64,000 nucleotides of DNA from Ignavibacteriales bacterium (GCA_016700155.1 CP065001.1:3596001-3660000), one strand, 5' to 3'; shown: positions 45,033 to 54,533, counted from the first letter of the stretch. Notes: generated by a model not told the origin, from the letters alone. Program-made: numbers and translations.

Positions 45033-45120
45033 TAGTTTGACCAGTTTGATTTTTAATTACTGAAAGATAATAAATTCCTTTATTCAAACTTTGAAAGAAT
45101 AATTCAAACCAACCAGGAGA

Positions 45121-46497
45121 TTATAAAATAAATTTACTCAGGTCACGGTTCTTTACAATCGAATCCAATCTCTTCTTAACTTCTGCCGCCGTTATTTTAA
45201 CTTTAGCATCGGGAAGAATATCGGGCACATTAAAAAGTATTTCATCAAGCAGAGTTGTTAAAATTGTGTGAAGTCTCCTTGCCCCAATATTTTCAACCTG
45301 TTCATTTACCTCTGTAGCTATGCGTGCAATTTCTTTTATACCATCTTTGGAGAATTCAAGATTCACACCTTCAGTTTCAAGCAAGGCCGAGTACTGTTTC
45401 AGCAAAGCATTTTCCGGAGTTGTAAGTATTTTGATGAAGTCCTCCTCGGTAAGACTTTTTAGTTCAACGCGTATCGGAAATCTTCCCTGGAGTTCGGGAA
45501 TAAGATCCGATGGTTTGGAAACATGAAACGCACCCGATGCAATAAATAATATATGTTCTGTTTTTACAACACCATATTTTGTGTTAACATTTGACCCCTC
45601 AACAATAGGTAGAAGGTCACGCTGCACACCTTCTCTCGATACATCGGGACCTTGTGATTTACCGCCGCCTGCTACTTTATCAATCTCATCAATAAAAACT
45701 ATTCCTGTATTTTCAACACGCTCAATTGCTTCTTTCTGAACCGCATCCATATCAATTAATTTTTGCGCTTCTTCCTGAGCAATTATTGTACGAGCTTCAG
45801 CAATCGAAGTTTTCCGTTTCTTTTTCTTCTTAGGCATAATGCTGCCCATAATTTCCTGAATGTTTATTCCCATATCATCCATACCGAACGGACCGAGCAC
45901 CTGCATTCCAACATTAGGCTGGGAAGATGAATCGAACTCTATCATCTTTTCATCAAGTTCATTGTTCTTAAGCTTCATCCTCATCCATTCACGTGTTCGC
46001 TGATTCTGAAGCGCTTCATTATTTTCTTCTGTCTCGTTATTGTCGTTTGTCTGTACAGCTTTTTTAACCGGAGGAATGAGTATATCAAGAATTTTTTCGT
46101 CAGCAAGATCCTGTGCTTTTGATTTTACTTCGAGAGTTTTTTCAGACTTCACCATGTTAACAGCAAAGTCAGTTAAGTCACGTATCATTGATTCAACATC
46201 ACGACCAACATAACCAACTTCAGTAAATTTAGATGCTTCAACTTTTACAAAAGGTGCGTCGGCAAGTTTTGCGAGTCGTCTTGCAATTTCAGTTTTACCA
46301 ACTCCTGTGGGGCCAATTAAAATGATATTGTTCGGAAGTATTTCTTCACGAAGATAATTTTTGATCTGCTGTCTTCTCCACCTGTTCCTCAATGCAATTG
46401 CAACAGCTCTTTTCGCATCAGTCTGTCCGATAATATATTTATCAAGTTCATGTACTATTTGAGCCGGTGTCAGTTCTTTCTTTGATTTTTCAAACAT
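45121..46497 (-). CDS. hslU: ATP-dependent protease ATPase subunit HslU
   Basis: 458 residues. AAA+ unfoldase of the HslUV (ClpYQ) protease, which feeds unfolded substrates to HslV. Opening [21 protein letters not shown] is the HslU signature. Walker [10 protein letters not shown] is at 62-70. The pore motif region [15 protein letters not shown] and Walker [14 protein letters not shown] are intact. The I-domain (about 110-240) is acidic and Lys-rich, as usual. The C-terminus ends LSKFIL, matching the tail that docks into HslV. It starts 20 nt after hslV, giving the conserved hslVU order. Confidence 0.97.
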   Translation of the reverse strand: MFEKSKKELTPAQIVHELDKYIIGQTDAKRAVAIALRNRWRRQQIKNYLREEILPNNIILIGPTGVGKTEIARRLAKLADAPFVKVEASKFTEVGYVGRDVESMIRDLTDFAVNMVKSEKTLEVKSKAQDLADEKILDILIPPVKKAVQTNDNNETEENNEALQNQRTREWMRMKLKNNELDEKMIEFDSSSQPNVGMQVLGPFGMDDMGINIQEIMGSIMPKKKKKRKTSIAEARTIIAQEEAQKLIDMDAVQKEAIERVENTGIVFIDEIDKVAGGGKSQGPDVSREGVQRDLLPIVEGSNVNTKYGVVKTEHILFIASGAFHVSKPSDLIPELQGRFPIRVELKSLTEEDFIKILTTPENALLKQYSALLETEGVNLEFSKDGIKEIARIATEVNEQVENIGARRLHTILTTLLDEILFNVPDILPDAKVKITAAEVKKRLDSIVKNRDLSKFIL

Positions 46498-46517
46498 TAT
46501 TATTCCAAAATTTTATT

Positions 46518-47051
46518 CTATAAACTTTCAACATTAATTTTATCATTAGTGTAAATACATATCTCCGAAGCAGTCATTAAAGATTCTCGTACAATTTCCT
46601 CTGCTGAAAGATTGCTGTATTTCTTTAACATCTTTGCTGCGGAAAGAGCATACATTCCGCCTGAACCTATTGCGACAATATTATCATCGGGTTCTATCAC
46701 ATCACCATTACCTGAAATTACGAGAGCCTTTTCTTTGGTAACAACTGCGAGCATAGCTTCAAGTTTTCTAAGGAATTTATCTGTCCGCCAGTCCTTCGCA
46801 AGTTCAACTGCAGCTCTGAAAACATTTCCACGGTATTGTTTTAATTTATCTTCAAATCTTTCCATCAAAGTAAAAGCGTCAGCGGAAGCTCCTGCAAATC
46901 CGCACAAAACTTTTCCGTCATCAAGTTTTCTGATCTTCATTGCGTTATGTTTCATAACAGTATTGCCGAGAGATACCTGTCCATCACCGCCAATTGCGGC
47001 TTTACCATTGTGAACTATACCTAATATTGTTGTCGCTTTAAATTGTTCCAT
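46518..47051 (-). CDS. hslV: ATP-dependent protease subunit HslV
   Basis: 177 residues. Proteasome-beta-like peptidase of HslUV. The mature enzyme begins at a threonine; here the candidate is Thr7 in [20 protein letters not shown], so a six-residue leader would be removed. The conserved [20 protein letters not shown] and [16 protein letters not shown] blocks are present. Usual length. Upstream of hslU on the same strand. Confidence 0.96.
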   Translation of the reverse strand: MEQFKATTILGIVHNGKAAIGGDGQVSLGNTVMKHNAMKIRKLDDGKVLCGFAGASADAFTLMERFEDKLKQYRGNVFRAAVELAKDWRTDKFLRKLEAMLAVVTKEKALVISGNGDVIEPDDNIVAIGSGGMYALSAAKMLKKYSNLSAEEIVRESLMTASEICIYTNDKINVESL

Positions 47052-47099
47052 TAAAATTTTTAACTCCGTCTGTTGTCATTATAAATTATTTCATTCGAC

Positions 47100-47741
47100 C
47101 TAAGCCTGTACATTGTAAGGATGAAATATTTTCAAAGGAAATATTGAAGGAACATGTTTTTTATATTCTTCATATTCTTTCCCGAACACTTCAACTAATT
47201 TTTTTTCTTCATAAAAAGAACCGATGTAAAAATACAAAATAATACAAACGAGTGCAGTTGCATAGAATAAGTCCATGACCGGTCGAAAAACCAAAAATAC
47301 GATAGAAAAAAAATATAAAGGGTGTCTTGAAAACCTGTAAGGTCCTTCAATCCGCAATGTTAATTGTTCATCAAGTTCTTCGTAGTCATAATTTTTTTTA
47401 TACCACCTTATTAGTTGATTAATCCCGAGAAATTCTTTTGCTGAAAAAAATTTTAGTGTCCAGATAAATCCTGCCAGTGCCGCAAGCTGTGGAATTAGGA
47501 TTAGAATGTCGAAAGGAGATTTAAGATCATATACTATTACATTTGGTCTCGGCGCGTATTCAAAAATCATCCACAAAGAAACAAGAGAAACTACATTATA
47601 GAACAGCCTGTAAAACGGAAGAAGTTCTTTAAAATGATAGATAAAGATTTTTTTTGTTTTAATTGATGCAAGGTATGTATGTGAAATTCCGAATAAAGCG
47701 AACAGGAGTAATATTATAACAACATCAAACGCATAACTCAT
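47100..47741 (-). CDS. Isoprenylcysteine methyltransferase-like membrane protein
   Basis: 213 residues with about five hydrophobic segments. The C-terminal block IEGPYRFSRHPLYFFSIVF, followed by YIGSFYEEKKLVEVFGKEYEEYKK, matches the SAM-binding region of ICMT/PEMT-type membrane methyltransferases (R-HPxY and E-E-x-x-L motifs). Bacterial members have mostly unknown substrates. The NnrU/isoprenylcysteine group is the nearest by eye. Its ATG overlaps the rpoN stop region (rpoN ends at 47738, 4-nt overlap), so it is translationally coupled to rpoN. hslV follows 48 nt later. Confidence 0.8.
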   Translation of the reverse strand: MSYAFDVVIILLLFALFGISHTYLASIKTKKIFIYHFKELLPFYRLFYNVVSLVSLWMIFEYAPRPNVIVYDLKSPFDILILIPQLAALAGFIWTLKFFSAKEFLGINQLIRWYKKNYDYEELDEQLTLRIEGPYRFSRHPLYFFSIVFLVFRPVMDLFYATALVCIILYFYIGSFYEEKKLVEVFGKEYEEYKKHVPSIFPLKIFHPYNVQA

Positions 47742-49195
47742 ATTAACTCTTTACGTAATCTTGCAACGGGAAGTCTTAATTGTTCCCTGTACTTCGCAAC
47801 TGTTCTTCGTGCGATGTGTATTCCCTCTTCGTTCAGCATCTCGGCAAGTTTATCATCGCTGTAAGGCGCGTTTTTATCTTCCGCTTCTATAATTTCTTTT
47901 AATCTTTCTTTGATATGTTTGTTTGAAACTTCCTCACCAAAATCTGTTGTTAATCCTTCACTGAAAAAGTATTTAAGTTCATGAATTCCCATCGGGCTTT
48001 GAACATACTTACCATTAACAACACGGCTGATTGTCGATATATCCATATTGATTTCTTCTGCAATGTCTTTATAGATCATCGGCTTTAACAACTTTGGTCC
48101 CTTTTCAAAAAACTGGTACTGCCTCTCAAGTATTGCTTTCATGATCTTCATCAGTGTTTCGCGTCTCTGTTGAATGCAAGCTATAAACCATTTTGCAGAT
48201 TCAAACTTTTCTCTTAAAAATTTATAAGTCTCTTTTTCTCTTGGATTGGATTTTCTTTTTTTCTTATTCGAATCAAACATCTCAAGATAAGTTTTGCTTA
48301 CAGTTACTGAAGGCATACTCTTATCATTAAGAGTTATCACAAAATCATTATTAACTTTTTCAATGAGGAAGTCCGGAGAAATCTGGTTCATCTCCATTGC
48401 TTCAATATTGCCTTCACCGGGTTTTGGATTTAATCCCTGAATAAGTTCAACTGTAGCTTTAAGGCTTTCATCCGTTAAATTCATTTTCTGTTTGATGATA
48501 TCGAAACGGCGTTTTGTAAAATCATCATAAAAATTCTGAAGCATTTGTTCAGCGAGGTATTTGTAATAAGGATCAAACTTCAAATTCTGTAACTGAACAA
48601 GAAGGCATTCCTGCAGGCTTCGCGATGCTATTCCAATCGGATCAAACTTTTGAATTTTTTTCAGTAAAGATTCTGCGGCTTCAGAAGAAATTTTTATGTG
48701 CTCAAACATTTCCAGTTCGTTCAGTATTTCATCAAGTCCGCGTTTTAAATATCCATCCTGATCCAGATTACCTATTATTTCTTCGCCGAGATAGAAGAGG
48801 TCTTCGTCAAGATTCAATAATCTTAATTGTTTCTCAAGGTTTTCGGTGAGGCTTTCACGAGCCGGAGCGAGAGGCTGATAAATTTCATCATCTTTACTTC
48901 TGTTAACCCTGTCATTCTCAAAGTTTTCATCGTTCATGAAATCTTCAAGTTCAAATTCCTCTTTGGAATAATCTTCAAAATCTTCTTCAACTTCATCATC
49001 ATTTTCTTTTGAATCTTTTTCCTGGTTCAGATCAATTTCCTCTTCCATTACTTCTTCGAGTATTGGATTCATTTCAAGTTCAGTTTTTATTCTCTGTTCA
49101 AGAGCAAGAGTATTTAACTGAAGAAGTTTCTGATATTGAATTTGCTGAGGAGAAAGTTTCTGCTGTTGTGATAATTTCTGTGTTAACGAAAGCAT
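47738..49195 (-). CDS. rpoN: RNA polymerase sigma-54 factor
   Basis: 485 residues, normal for RpoN. Region I at the N-terminus is Gln/Leu-rich (LTQKLSQQQKLSPQQIQYQK), which binds the activator. Region II is acidic. The core-binding domain includes QDGYLKRGLDEIL and FDPIGIASRSLQECLLVQL. The HTH and the RpoN box ARRTVAKYR (about 462-470) near the C-terminus read the -24 and -12 elements. It lies between a DUF3109 gene (3 nt upstream) and the methyltransferase-like gene (overlapping), and a sigma-54 activator is encoded in the same strand block. Confidence 0.97.
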   Translation of the reverse strand: MLSLTQKLSQQQKLSPQQIQYQKLLQLNTLALEQRIKTELEMNPILEEVMEEEIDLNQEKDSKENDDEVEEDFEDYSKEEFELEDFMNDENFENDRVNRSKDDEIYQPLAPARESLTENLEKQLRLLNLDEDLFYLGEEIIGNLDQDGYLKRGLDEILNELEMFEHIKISSEAAESLLKKIQKFDPIGIASRSLQECLLVQLQNLKFDPYYKYLAEQMLQNFYDDFTKRRFDIIKQKMNLTDESLKATVELIQGLNPKPGEGNIEAMEMNQISPDFLIEKVNNDFVITLNDKSMPSVTVSKTYLEMFDSNKKKRKSNPREKETYKFLREKFESAKWFIACIQQRRETLMKIMKAILERQYQFFEKGPKLLKPMIYKDIAEEINMDISTISRVVNGKYVQSPMGIHELKYFFSEGLTTDFGEEVSNKHIKERLKEIIEAEDKNAPYSDDKLAEMLNEEGIHIARRTVAKYREQLRLPVARLRKELI

Positions 49196-49198
49196 GAT

Positions 49199-49765
49199 TT
49201 ATCCGATGTTTTCCTTTAATGATGAATACCAGTTTTTTCCATATAAACGTGTCAGAGAATCTTCGCAAAACTCTGCGATGGTTTTATTATTTAATTTTCC
49301 CTTTTCAAGAGCCGGCGCACATTCCGAAAATTTTTCATATCTCAGAACATCACTTCCAAAATTTGAAATCCTTATCGGGAACAAATGACAGCTTATCGGT
49401 TTTTTGAAATCAACCTTTCCGTCATTGTAAGCTTTTTCAATTGCACACTTTGCTACGTTACCTTCATAATAAACGAATACACAATCTTTATCATCTATAC
49501 TTGATGTCATTGGTTCATTTTGTATAACATTGTAAAAACCATTTACATCAATTTCTTTTCGGTTTCTTTCGGAAAGGTATTCTTTAACTATATCAAGAAT
49601 TTCACTTATTTTACCAATTTCATCATAACGAAGCGGGGCGCCGTACTCACTTTCCATTGTGCAGCAGGCTCCTTTGCATTTTTGAAGATCGCACTCGAAT
49701 TTTGTGTTAAGAACTTCAATCCTTACAAGCACTTCTTCTATCGATATTACGTTACTTTGAAACAT
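49199..49765 (-). CDS. DUF3109 family protein
   Basis: 188 residues. The N-terminal CDLQKCKGACCTMESEYGAPL pattern (four Cys) followed by later Cys in KDCVFVYYEG, VAKCAIEKAY, PISCHLFPIR and ECAPALEKG is the DUF3109 arrangement, which suggests a metal or iron-sulfur site, as in related YkgJ-type proteins. Function unknown. Its stop is 3 nt from the rpoN start, so it leads the rpoN transcript. An ATG start at 49765; I considered and rejected a sigma-54 promoter just upstream because the start site would fall inside the gene. Confidence 0.85.
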   Translation of the reverse strand: MFQSNVISIEEVLVRIEVLNTKFECDLQKCKGACCTMESEYGAPLRYDEIGKISEILDIVKEYLSERNRKEIDVNGFYNVIQNEPMTSSIDDKDCVFVYYEGNVAKCAIEKAYNDGKVDFKKPISCHLFPIRISNFGSDVLRYEKFSECAPALEKGKLNNKTIAEFCEDSLTRLYGKNWYSSLKENIG

Positions 49766-50274
49766 TGGAATAATTTTTGTGCCAAAATAATGATTTGTCT
49801 TTTAATACAAAAATTTAAAGAGATGTTTTCATAGCAAACACCGAACCATGCGGTAAAATCAGTTCTTTCTATTCAGAAATTGGTTCTAAACAGCATAGCG
49901 TACCCTCGTATAATTATTAATTTCTGATTCTGACAAATGATAAAACAATTCAAAAAAATAAAATTTCCCTACCCTTTAAAGCCTCATTTTATTAGATTTG
50001 ATAAGCAATTTTATAAATACTCGACACATAATTTTCGATAATAGTTTATAGAATTAATTATCACTAAATCACAAAACGTGATAAAATATTTAGAACGATG
50101 GTAACATCAATTAAAAATAAAAACGGTAAGAATTTCCTCATTAGTTCTGCCAGAAGAGTTAATCAGCTCCAGCTTATACCTTACCAGATAGCTTTCAAAT
50201 AGTCTTCCTTTTCTTCCTCATACTAAAAACGAATTTTAAATTTTAATTATTTATTAAAAACAGGAGAATTATTT
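49766..50274. other. 509-nt divergent spacer
   Basis: It separates the rpoN block (minus) from the GTPase/carbamate kinase unit (plus) and must hold both promoters. It contains a 34-codon open frame at 50098-50202 without a ribosome-binding site. No strong hairpin or conserved element is recognised. AGGAG at 50262-50266 is the ribosome-binding site of the next gene. Confidence 0.5.
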
Positions 50275-51594
50275 ATGTCCCGCAAAAATGTATTAATCAT
50301 GGGCGCAGCCGGTCGTGATTTCCATAACTTCAATGTTTATTTCAGAGATAACAAAGATTATAATGTTGTTGCCTTCACCGCAACTCAAATCCCGAATATT
50401 GAAGGAAGAGTTTATCCAAAAGAATTAGCCGGAAGTTTGTATCCTGACGGAATAAAAATTTATGAAGAAGCACAGCTTGAAGAGTTGATCAAAAAATTTA
50501 ATGTTCAAGAAGTTGTTTTTTCTTACTCAGATGTTCCATTCAATTATGTTATGACAAAAGCTTCGATAGTAAATTCTTTGGGTATATCATTCCGTTTAAT
50601 GGGCGGCGCTGAAACAATGGTTAAAAGTACAAAACCTGTTGTTGCGGTTCTTGCAGTCAGAACAGGATGCGGTAAATCCCAGACATCAAGAAAAATTGTT
50701 GAGTTGCTAACTGCAGCAGGAAAAAAAGTTGTTGCAATCCGTCACCCGATGCCTTACGGTGACCTTGTAAAACAAAAAGTTCAGCGCTTCGGTACTTATG
50801 ATGATTTAAAGAAACACGAGTGTACAATAGAGGAGATCGAAGAATACGAACCGCACGTAGCACGCGGCGGCGTTATTTATGCCGGAGTAGACTATGAGGC
50901 AATTTTACGTGAAGCAGAAAAAGAAGCTGATGTAATTTTATGGGATGGCGGAAATAATGATATGTCATTCTACAATGCTGATGTTACTTTTACAGTTGTT
51001 GATCCGCACAGACCGGGTCACGAATTAACTTACTATCCGGGCAATACTTCGTTAAGAATGGCTGACGCTGCTGTAATAAATAAAATTGATTCAGCTTCAC
51101 CTGAAAATATTTTAGCTGTAAGAAATAATATTTCTGCTGTAAATCCTAAAGCCGCAATTATTGAAGCTGCCTCACCGGTTACAGTTGATAAACCGGAACT
51201 GATAAGAGGCAAGAGAGTTCTTGTTGTTGAAGACGGACCCACACTTACACACGGTGAAATGAAATTCGGTGCCGGAGTTGTAGCAGCTCAGAAACTCGGA
51301 GCAAAAGAAATCGTTGATCCTCGCCCGTTCACAGTTGGCTCAATAACAGATACATATAAAAAATATCCGAACATCGGTATTCTGCTTCCTGCAATGGGAT
51401 ATGGCGAACAGCAGATGAAAGATCTTGAAACCACAATCAATAATACTGAATGTGATTCCGTTATTATCGGAACACCAATTGATCTTGGAAGATTGTTGAA
51501 GATCAACAAGCCGTCAACAAGAGTTAAATATGATCTGCAGGAAATCGGCGATCCAACTCTGGAAACAATTCTGAAAGAGAAAGGATTGTTGTGA
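50275..51594 (+). CDS. Cyclic-2,3-diphosphoglycerate synthetase-like GTPase
   Basis: 439 residues. An N-terminal Rossmann-like part (KNVLIMGAAGRDFHNFNVYF, with SYSDVPFNYVM) is followed by a P-loop RTGCGKSQ at 129-136 in VVAVLAVRTGCGKSQTSRKI, and a G-protein-like DGGNNDMSFY block. Homologues are annotated as cyclic 2,3-diphosphoglycerate synthetase from the methanogen enzyme. In bacteria that product is not expected, so the real reaction is uncertain. Its stop overlaps the GTG start of carbamate kinase (GTGA), and ornithine carbamoyltransferase follows. The tight unit suggests a role in carbamoyl phosphate or arginine/ornithine metabolism (inference). Confidence 0.8.
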   Translation: MSRKNVLIMGAAGRDFHNFNVYFRDNKDYNVVAFTATQIPNIEGRVYPKELAGSLYPDGIKIYEEAQLEELIKKFNVQEVVFSYSDVPFNYVMTKASIVNSLGISFRLMGGAETMVKSTKPVVAVLAVRTGCGKSQTSRKIVELLTAAGKKVVAIRHPMPYGDLVKQKVQRFGTYDDLKKHECTIEEIEEYEPHVARGGVIYAGVDYEAILREAEKEADVILWDGGNNDMSFYNADVTFTVVDPHRPGHELTYYPGNTSLRMADAAVINKIDSASPENILAVRNNISAVNPKAAIIEAASPVTVDKPELIRGKRVLVVEDGPTLTHGEMKFGAGVVAAQKLGAKEIVDPRPFTVGSITDTYKKYPNIGILLPAMGYGEQQMKDLETTINNTECDSVIIGTPIDLGRLLKINKPSTRVKYDLQEIGDPTLETILKEKGLL

Positions 51595-52532
51595 AAAAAA
51601 CTGCAGTTGTCGCATTCGGCGGCAATGCTCTTTTAAGAGGCAATCAGGTTGGAACGATTGAGCAGCAGGAACAGAACACTTATAATACCTGCATCAACTT
51701 AATTGAGTTGATGACAAATGGAAATCATCTTGTTATCACTCACGGTAACGGTCCGCAGGTTGGCAATATTTTATTGAGAAACCTTGCAGGTTATGATCAA
51801 TATAAAATACCAAGAATGCCGCTTGATATTTGTGTAGCCGATTCGCAAGGCGGTATCGGCTATATGATCGAAAGGCAGCTAAGGAATGTCATTGCTGATC
51901 ATTCAATAAATAAAAACGTTGCGACTGTTATCACACAGGTTGTTGTTGATATAAATGATTCAGCTTTTCAGAATCCGACTAAACCTGTCGGCGCGTTTTA
52001 CCTTAAAGAAGAAGCTGAACTGCTTGCAAAATCCAATGGATGGATATTCAGAGAAGACCCGAGAAAAAGAGGATGGAGAAGAGTTGTTGCTTCTCCTTCT
52101 CCTGTTGAAGTACTTAATAAGAAAACCGTGACTGATCTTTTGGAAAAAGATAATATAGTAATTGCTGTCGGCGGAGGAGGAATTCCTGTTTATAAAGATG
52201 AGCAAAATAAACTCCGCGGAGTTGAAGCAGTTATTGATAAAGACCTGGCATCTGCTGTTCTTGCTAAAGAAATTTCGGCTGAATCATTTTATATTCTGAC
52301 TGACGTTTCAAAAGTTTATATAAACTTTAACAAACCTGACCAGCAGGCGATTGATAAAATTTCTGTAAAAGAAATAAAAGAGTTTTATCAAAAAGGTGAA
52401 TTTGCTGCAGGCAGTATGGGACCAAAAATTCTTGCGGCAATAAATTTTCTTGAAGACGGCGGTAAAGAAGTGATTATAACAGAAGCGTCTAAACTCGCTG
52501 ATCAGAACTATGGAACAAAAATTTTTAAATGA
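51591..52532 (+). CDS. arcC: Carbamate kinase
   Basis: 313 residues with a GTG start that overlaps the previous stop. It begins KKTAVVAFGGNALLRGNQ, the carbamate kinase GGNAL motif, followed by THGNGPQVGNILLRNL and later VIDKDLASAVLA and YILTDVSKVYINF. The enzyme transfers phosphate between carbamoyl phosphate and ADP, making ATP in arginine or purine fermentation, or the reverse. No arginine deiminase gene (arcA) is present in the window, so the classic ADI pathway is not complete here. The ornithine carbamoyltransferase gene starts 18 nt later. Confidence 0.94.
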   Translation: MKKTAVVAFGGNALLRGNQVGTIEQQEQNTYNTCINLIELMTNGNHLVITHGNGPQVGNILLRNLAGYDQYKIPRMPLDICVADSQGGIGYMIERQLRNVIADHSINKNVATVITQVVVDINDSAFQNPTKPVGAFYLKEEAELLAKSNGWIFREDPRKRGWRRVVASPSPVEVLNKKTVTDLLEKDNIVIAVGGGGIPVYKDEQNKLRGVEAVIDKDLASAVLAKEISAESFYILTDVSKVYINFNKPDQQAIDKISVKEIKEFYQKGEFAAGSMGPKILAAINFLEDGGKEVIITEASKLADQNYGTKIFK

Positions 52533-52550
52533 TAATTAAATGAGGACTTT

Positions 52551-53483
52551 ATGGCAGTTAATATGAAAAGAAGAAGCCTGGTATCAATCAATGATCTGAC
52601 CATTGAAGAGATTTACCAGATCTTTGACGTGAGCAAAACATTAAAAGAAAAACTATACATCGGTGAACCGCACCGCGTACTTGAAGGTAAAACACTCGGG
52701 ATGATTTTTACAAAACCTTCAACAAGGACAAGGGTTTCATTTGAAACCGGTATTTACCAGCTTGGCGGTATTGGCATGTACTTTGGCCCGAATGATCTTC
52801 AATTAAAAAAGAGTGAAAGTATTCAGGATACAGCCAAAGTTTTATCAAGATATTTAAGCGGAATAATGATCCGAACTTTCGATCACCAGGATGTTGTTGA
52901 ACTTGCGAAGTATTCTACAATTCCTGTTATCAATGGATTGACAGATCTTCTTCATCCCTGCCAGGTACTTACCGATCTGTTTACAGTTCTTGAAAAGAAA
53001 AGAATCTTAAAAGGATTGAAACTCGCTTATATCGGTGATGGAAATAACATGGCGCACAGCTTACTTAACGGCTGTTCAAAAGTCGGGATGGATATTGCGA
53101 TTGCATCTCCGTCAGGATTCAAACCTAATGAAGACATTGTTAAGAATGCAAAAGTAAATGCAAAGTATATGGGAAGTAAAGTTGAAATTCTTGACGACCC
53201 GACAGCCGCGGTTAAAGATGCTGATGTAGTTTACACTGATGTATGGGCAAGTATGGGACAGGAAGCCGAAGCTGAAGAACGAAAGAAAAAATTCATGAAG
53301 TACCAGGTAAATCCTGAACTGGTTAAGAACGCTAAAGAAGATTATTTATTCATGCATTGCCTGCCCGCACACAGAGGTGATGAAGTGGTTAACGAAGTTG
53401 CTGATTCACCAAACTCAGTAATTTTTGATGAAGCAGAAAACAGGCTGCATGTTCAAAAAGCTATAATGGCATTGACGATGTAG
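52551..53483 (+). CDS. argF: Ornithine carbamoyltransferase
   Basis: 310 residues. The carbamoyl-phosphate site STRTR is at 57-61 in FTKPSTRTRVSFETG. HPCQ is in LLHPCQVLTDL, and HCLPAHRG holds the catalytic Cys. The ornithine-binding SMG loop is in DVWASMGQEAEAEER. GAGGA precedes the ATG. The reaction is ornithine plus carbamoyl phosphate to citrulline and phosphate, or the reverse for catabolism. Being third in a unit with carbamate kinase, a catabolic direction is possible. A putrescine or other carbamoyltransferase cannot be fully excluded by eye. It is followed by a 15-bp perfect inverted repeat. Confidence 0.9.
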   Translation: MAVNMKRRSLVSINDLTIEEIYQIFDVSKTLKEKLYIGEPHRVLEGKTLGMIFTKPSTRTRVSFETGIYQLGGIGMYFGPNDLQLKKSESIQDTAKVLSRYLSGIMIRTFDHQDVVELAKYSTIPVINGLTDLLHPCQVLTDLFTVLEKKRILKGLKLAYIGDGNNMAHSLLNGCSKVGMDIAIASPSGFKPNEDIVKNAKVNAKYMGSKVEILDDPTAAVKDADVVYTDVWASMGQEAEAEERKKKFMKYQVNPELVKNAKEDYLFMHCLPAHRGDEVVNEVADSPNSVIFDEAENRLHVQKAIMALTM

Positions 53484-53489
53484 AATCTT

Positions 53490-53570
53490 AATGGTACACT
53501 GATTGAACTGATTATTATGATCAGTTAAGATCATAAGAAATCTTAAGTAATCAGTGTACCATTGTTTTTT
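53490..53570 (+). terminator. Long inverted repeat with internal hairpins and T-run
   Basis: Perfect 15-bp arms AATGGTACACTGATT (53490-53504) and AATCAGTGTACCATT (53549-53563) followed by GTTTTTT. Between them lie AACTGAT/ATCAGTT and AAGAT/ATCTT hairpins, so the RNA could form a multi-branched terminator at the end of the carbamoyltransferase transcript. A small mobile element is the alternative. Confidence 0.75.
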
Positions 53571-53641
53571 AATTGTCCCAACAACCACTCATTCGATTCC
53601 AGAATTTATTAATTTGCATTACAATTTTGGAATACGATCAA

Positions 53642-54412
53642 ATGAAACTCAAATCAATAAACATCCTTCTCACGGGTGCATCAAGTGGGATTGGTTATGC
53701 ACTCGCAAAAAGACTTGCTGCTGAAGGCGCTAATCTTGCTCTTGCTTCCAGGAGTAAAGACACACTTGATAAGCTTGCAAATGAGTTATCGTCATCAACA
53801 AATAAAATTGCTGTGCACTATTGTGATGTGAGTGATAAATCTTCGATAGTGGATTGTGTTAAAAATGTTACAAATGATTTTGGTACAATTGACATTGCAA
53901 TTCTAAATTCAGGAGTAAGTATCCGTTCACAATCATCAGAAACAAAATCAGGAATTGCAGAAAATATTTTTGCTGTTAACACATTAAGCATCCATCATTT
54001 TAATGAAGCGCTGCTTCCTGTTTTCAAAAAGAATAAAGAAAGTATGCTTGTCGGTGTTACAAGTCTTGCTGATGTAAGGGGTTTTCCCGGAAGCGGACTT
54101 TACTCTGCAAGTAAAGCCGCGGCTTCAACTTTACTTGAGTGTATGAGAATTGAATTGAAGAAGTTGAACATCAAAGTGATAATTGTTAAACCCGGATTTG
54201 TTAAAACTCCAATGACTGACAAGAATGAATTTCTTATGCCGTTTATGTTAACTGCTGATAAAGCTGCACACATAATTGTCAAAGGTATAAAACGCGAGAA
54301 GAAAATTATTTCATTTCCCTTCCCTATTGTCTGGTCAACAAAAATTTTAAGAGTTATGCCGGACTGGTTATTTGATTTTCTTTTATCCTGTAAACTTCCG
54401 GCAAAAAAGTAA
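53642..54412 (+). CDS. Short-chain dehydrogenase/reductase
   Basis: 256 residues from the ATG at 53642. The frame opens 23 codons earlier with a TTG inside the terminator tail, which is not credible. Rossmann motif TGASSGIG is near residues 11-18, NSG in AILNSGVS, and the catalytic Ser and Y-x3-K are in GVTSLADVRG and YSASKAAA. NAD(P)-dependent classical SDR. The C-terminal part has hydrophobic stretches around ISFPFPIVWSTKILRVMPDW, as in membrane-associated lipid-modifying SDRs. Substrate unknown. Monocistronic as far as visible. Confidence 0.87.
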   Translation: MKLKSINILLTGASSGIGYALAKRLAAEGANLALASRSKDTLDKLANELSSSTNKIAVHYCDVSDKSSIVDCVKNVTNDFGTIDIAILNSGVSIRSQSSETKSGIAENIFAVNTLSIHHFNEALLPVFKKNKESMLVGVTSLADVRGFPGSGLYSASKAAASTLLECMRIELKKLNIKVIIVKPGFVKTPMTDKNEFLMPFMLTADKAAHIIVKGIKREKKIISFPFPIVWSTKILRVMPDWLFDFLLSCKLPAKK

Positions 54413-54460
54413 AAGCTTCAACTTGAATGGTTGAACTCTGATTCTTGTCAACAAGCTTCG

Positions 54461-54484
54461 ATCCCGAACCGAGTTCGGGATGAC
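54461..54484. repeat. Half copy of the TGTCATTC-family palindrome
   Basis: ATCCCGAAC-CGA-GTTCGGGATGAC, a hairpin of nine base pairs ending in GATGAC, equals one end of the elements at 19172 and 39979. It lies in the spacer between the SDR and the giant surface protein genes. Confidence 0.65.
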
Positions 54485-54533
54485 TGATGAGAAATTATAT
54501 CGCTAACGGTTGAATTATTCATTTCATTCTCTT

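Noticed and set aside
49768..49784. TGGCAC-N5-TTATT on the minus strand as a sigma-54 promoter for the DUF3109-rpoN transcript
   Set aside because: The -24 half is perfect, but the -12 half lacks GC altogether and the start site would fall inside the coding region of the DUF3109 gene.
50098..50202. 34-codon open frame with a SARRVNQLQ stretch slightly like the RNA polymerase omega subunit
   Set aside because: No ribosome-binding site, too short for omega, and the resemblance is only a few residues, so chance is more likely.
53573..53641. TTG start at 53573 for the short-chain dehydrogenase
   Set aside because: It lies in the tail of the terminator and adds residues not typical before the Rossmann motif. 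The ATG at 53642 fits the family start.
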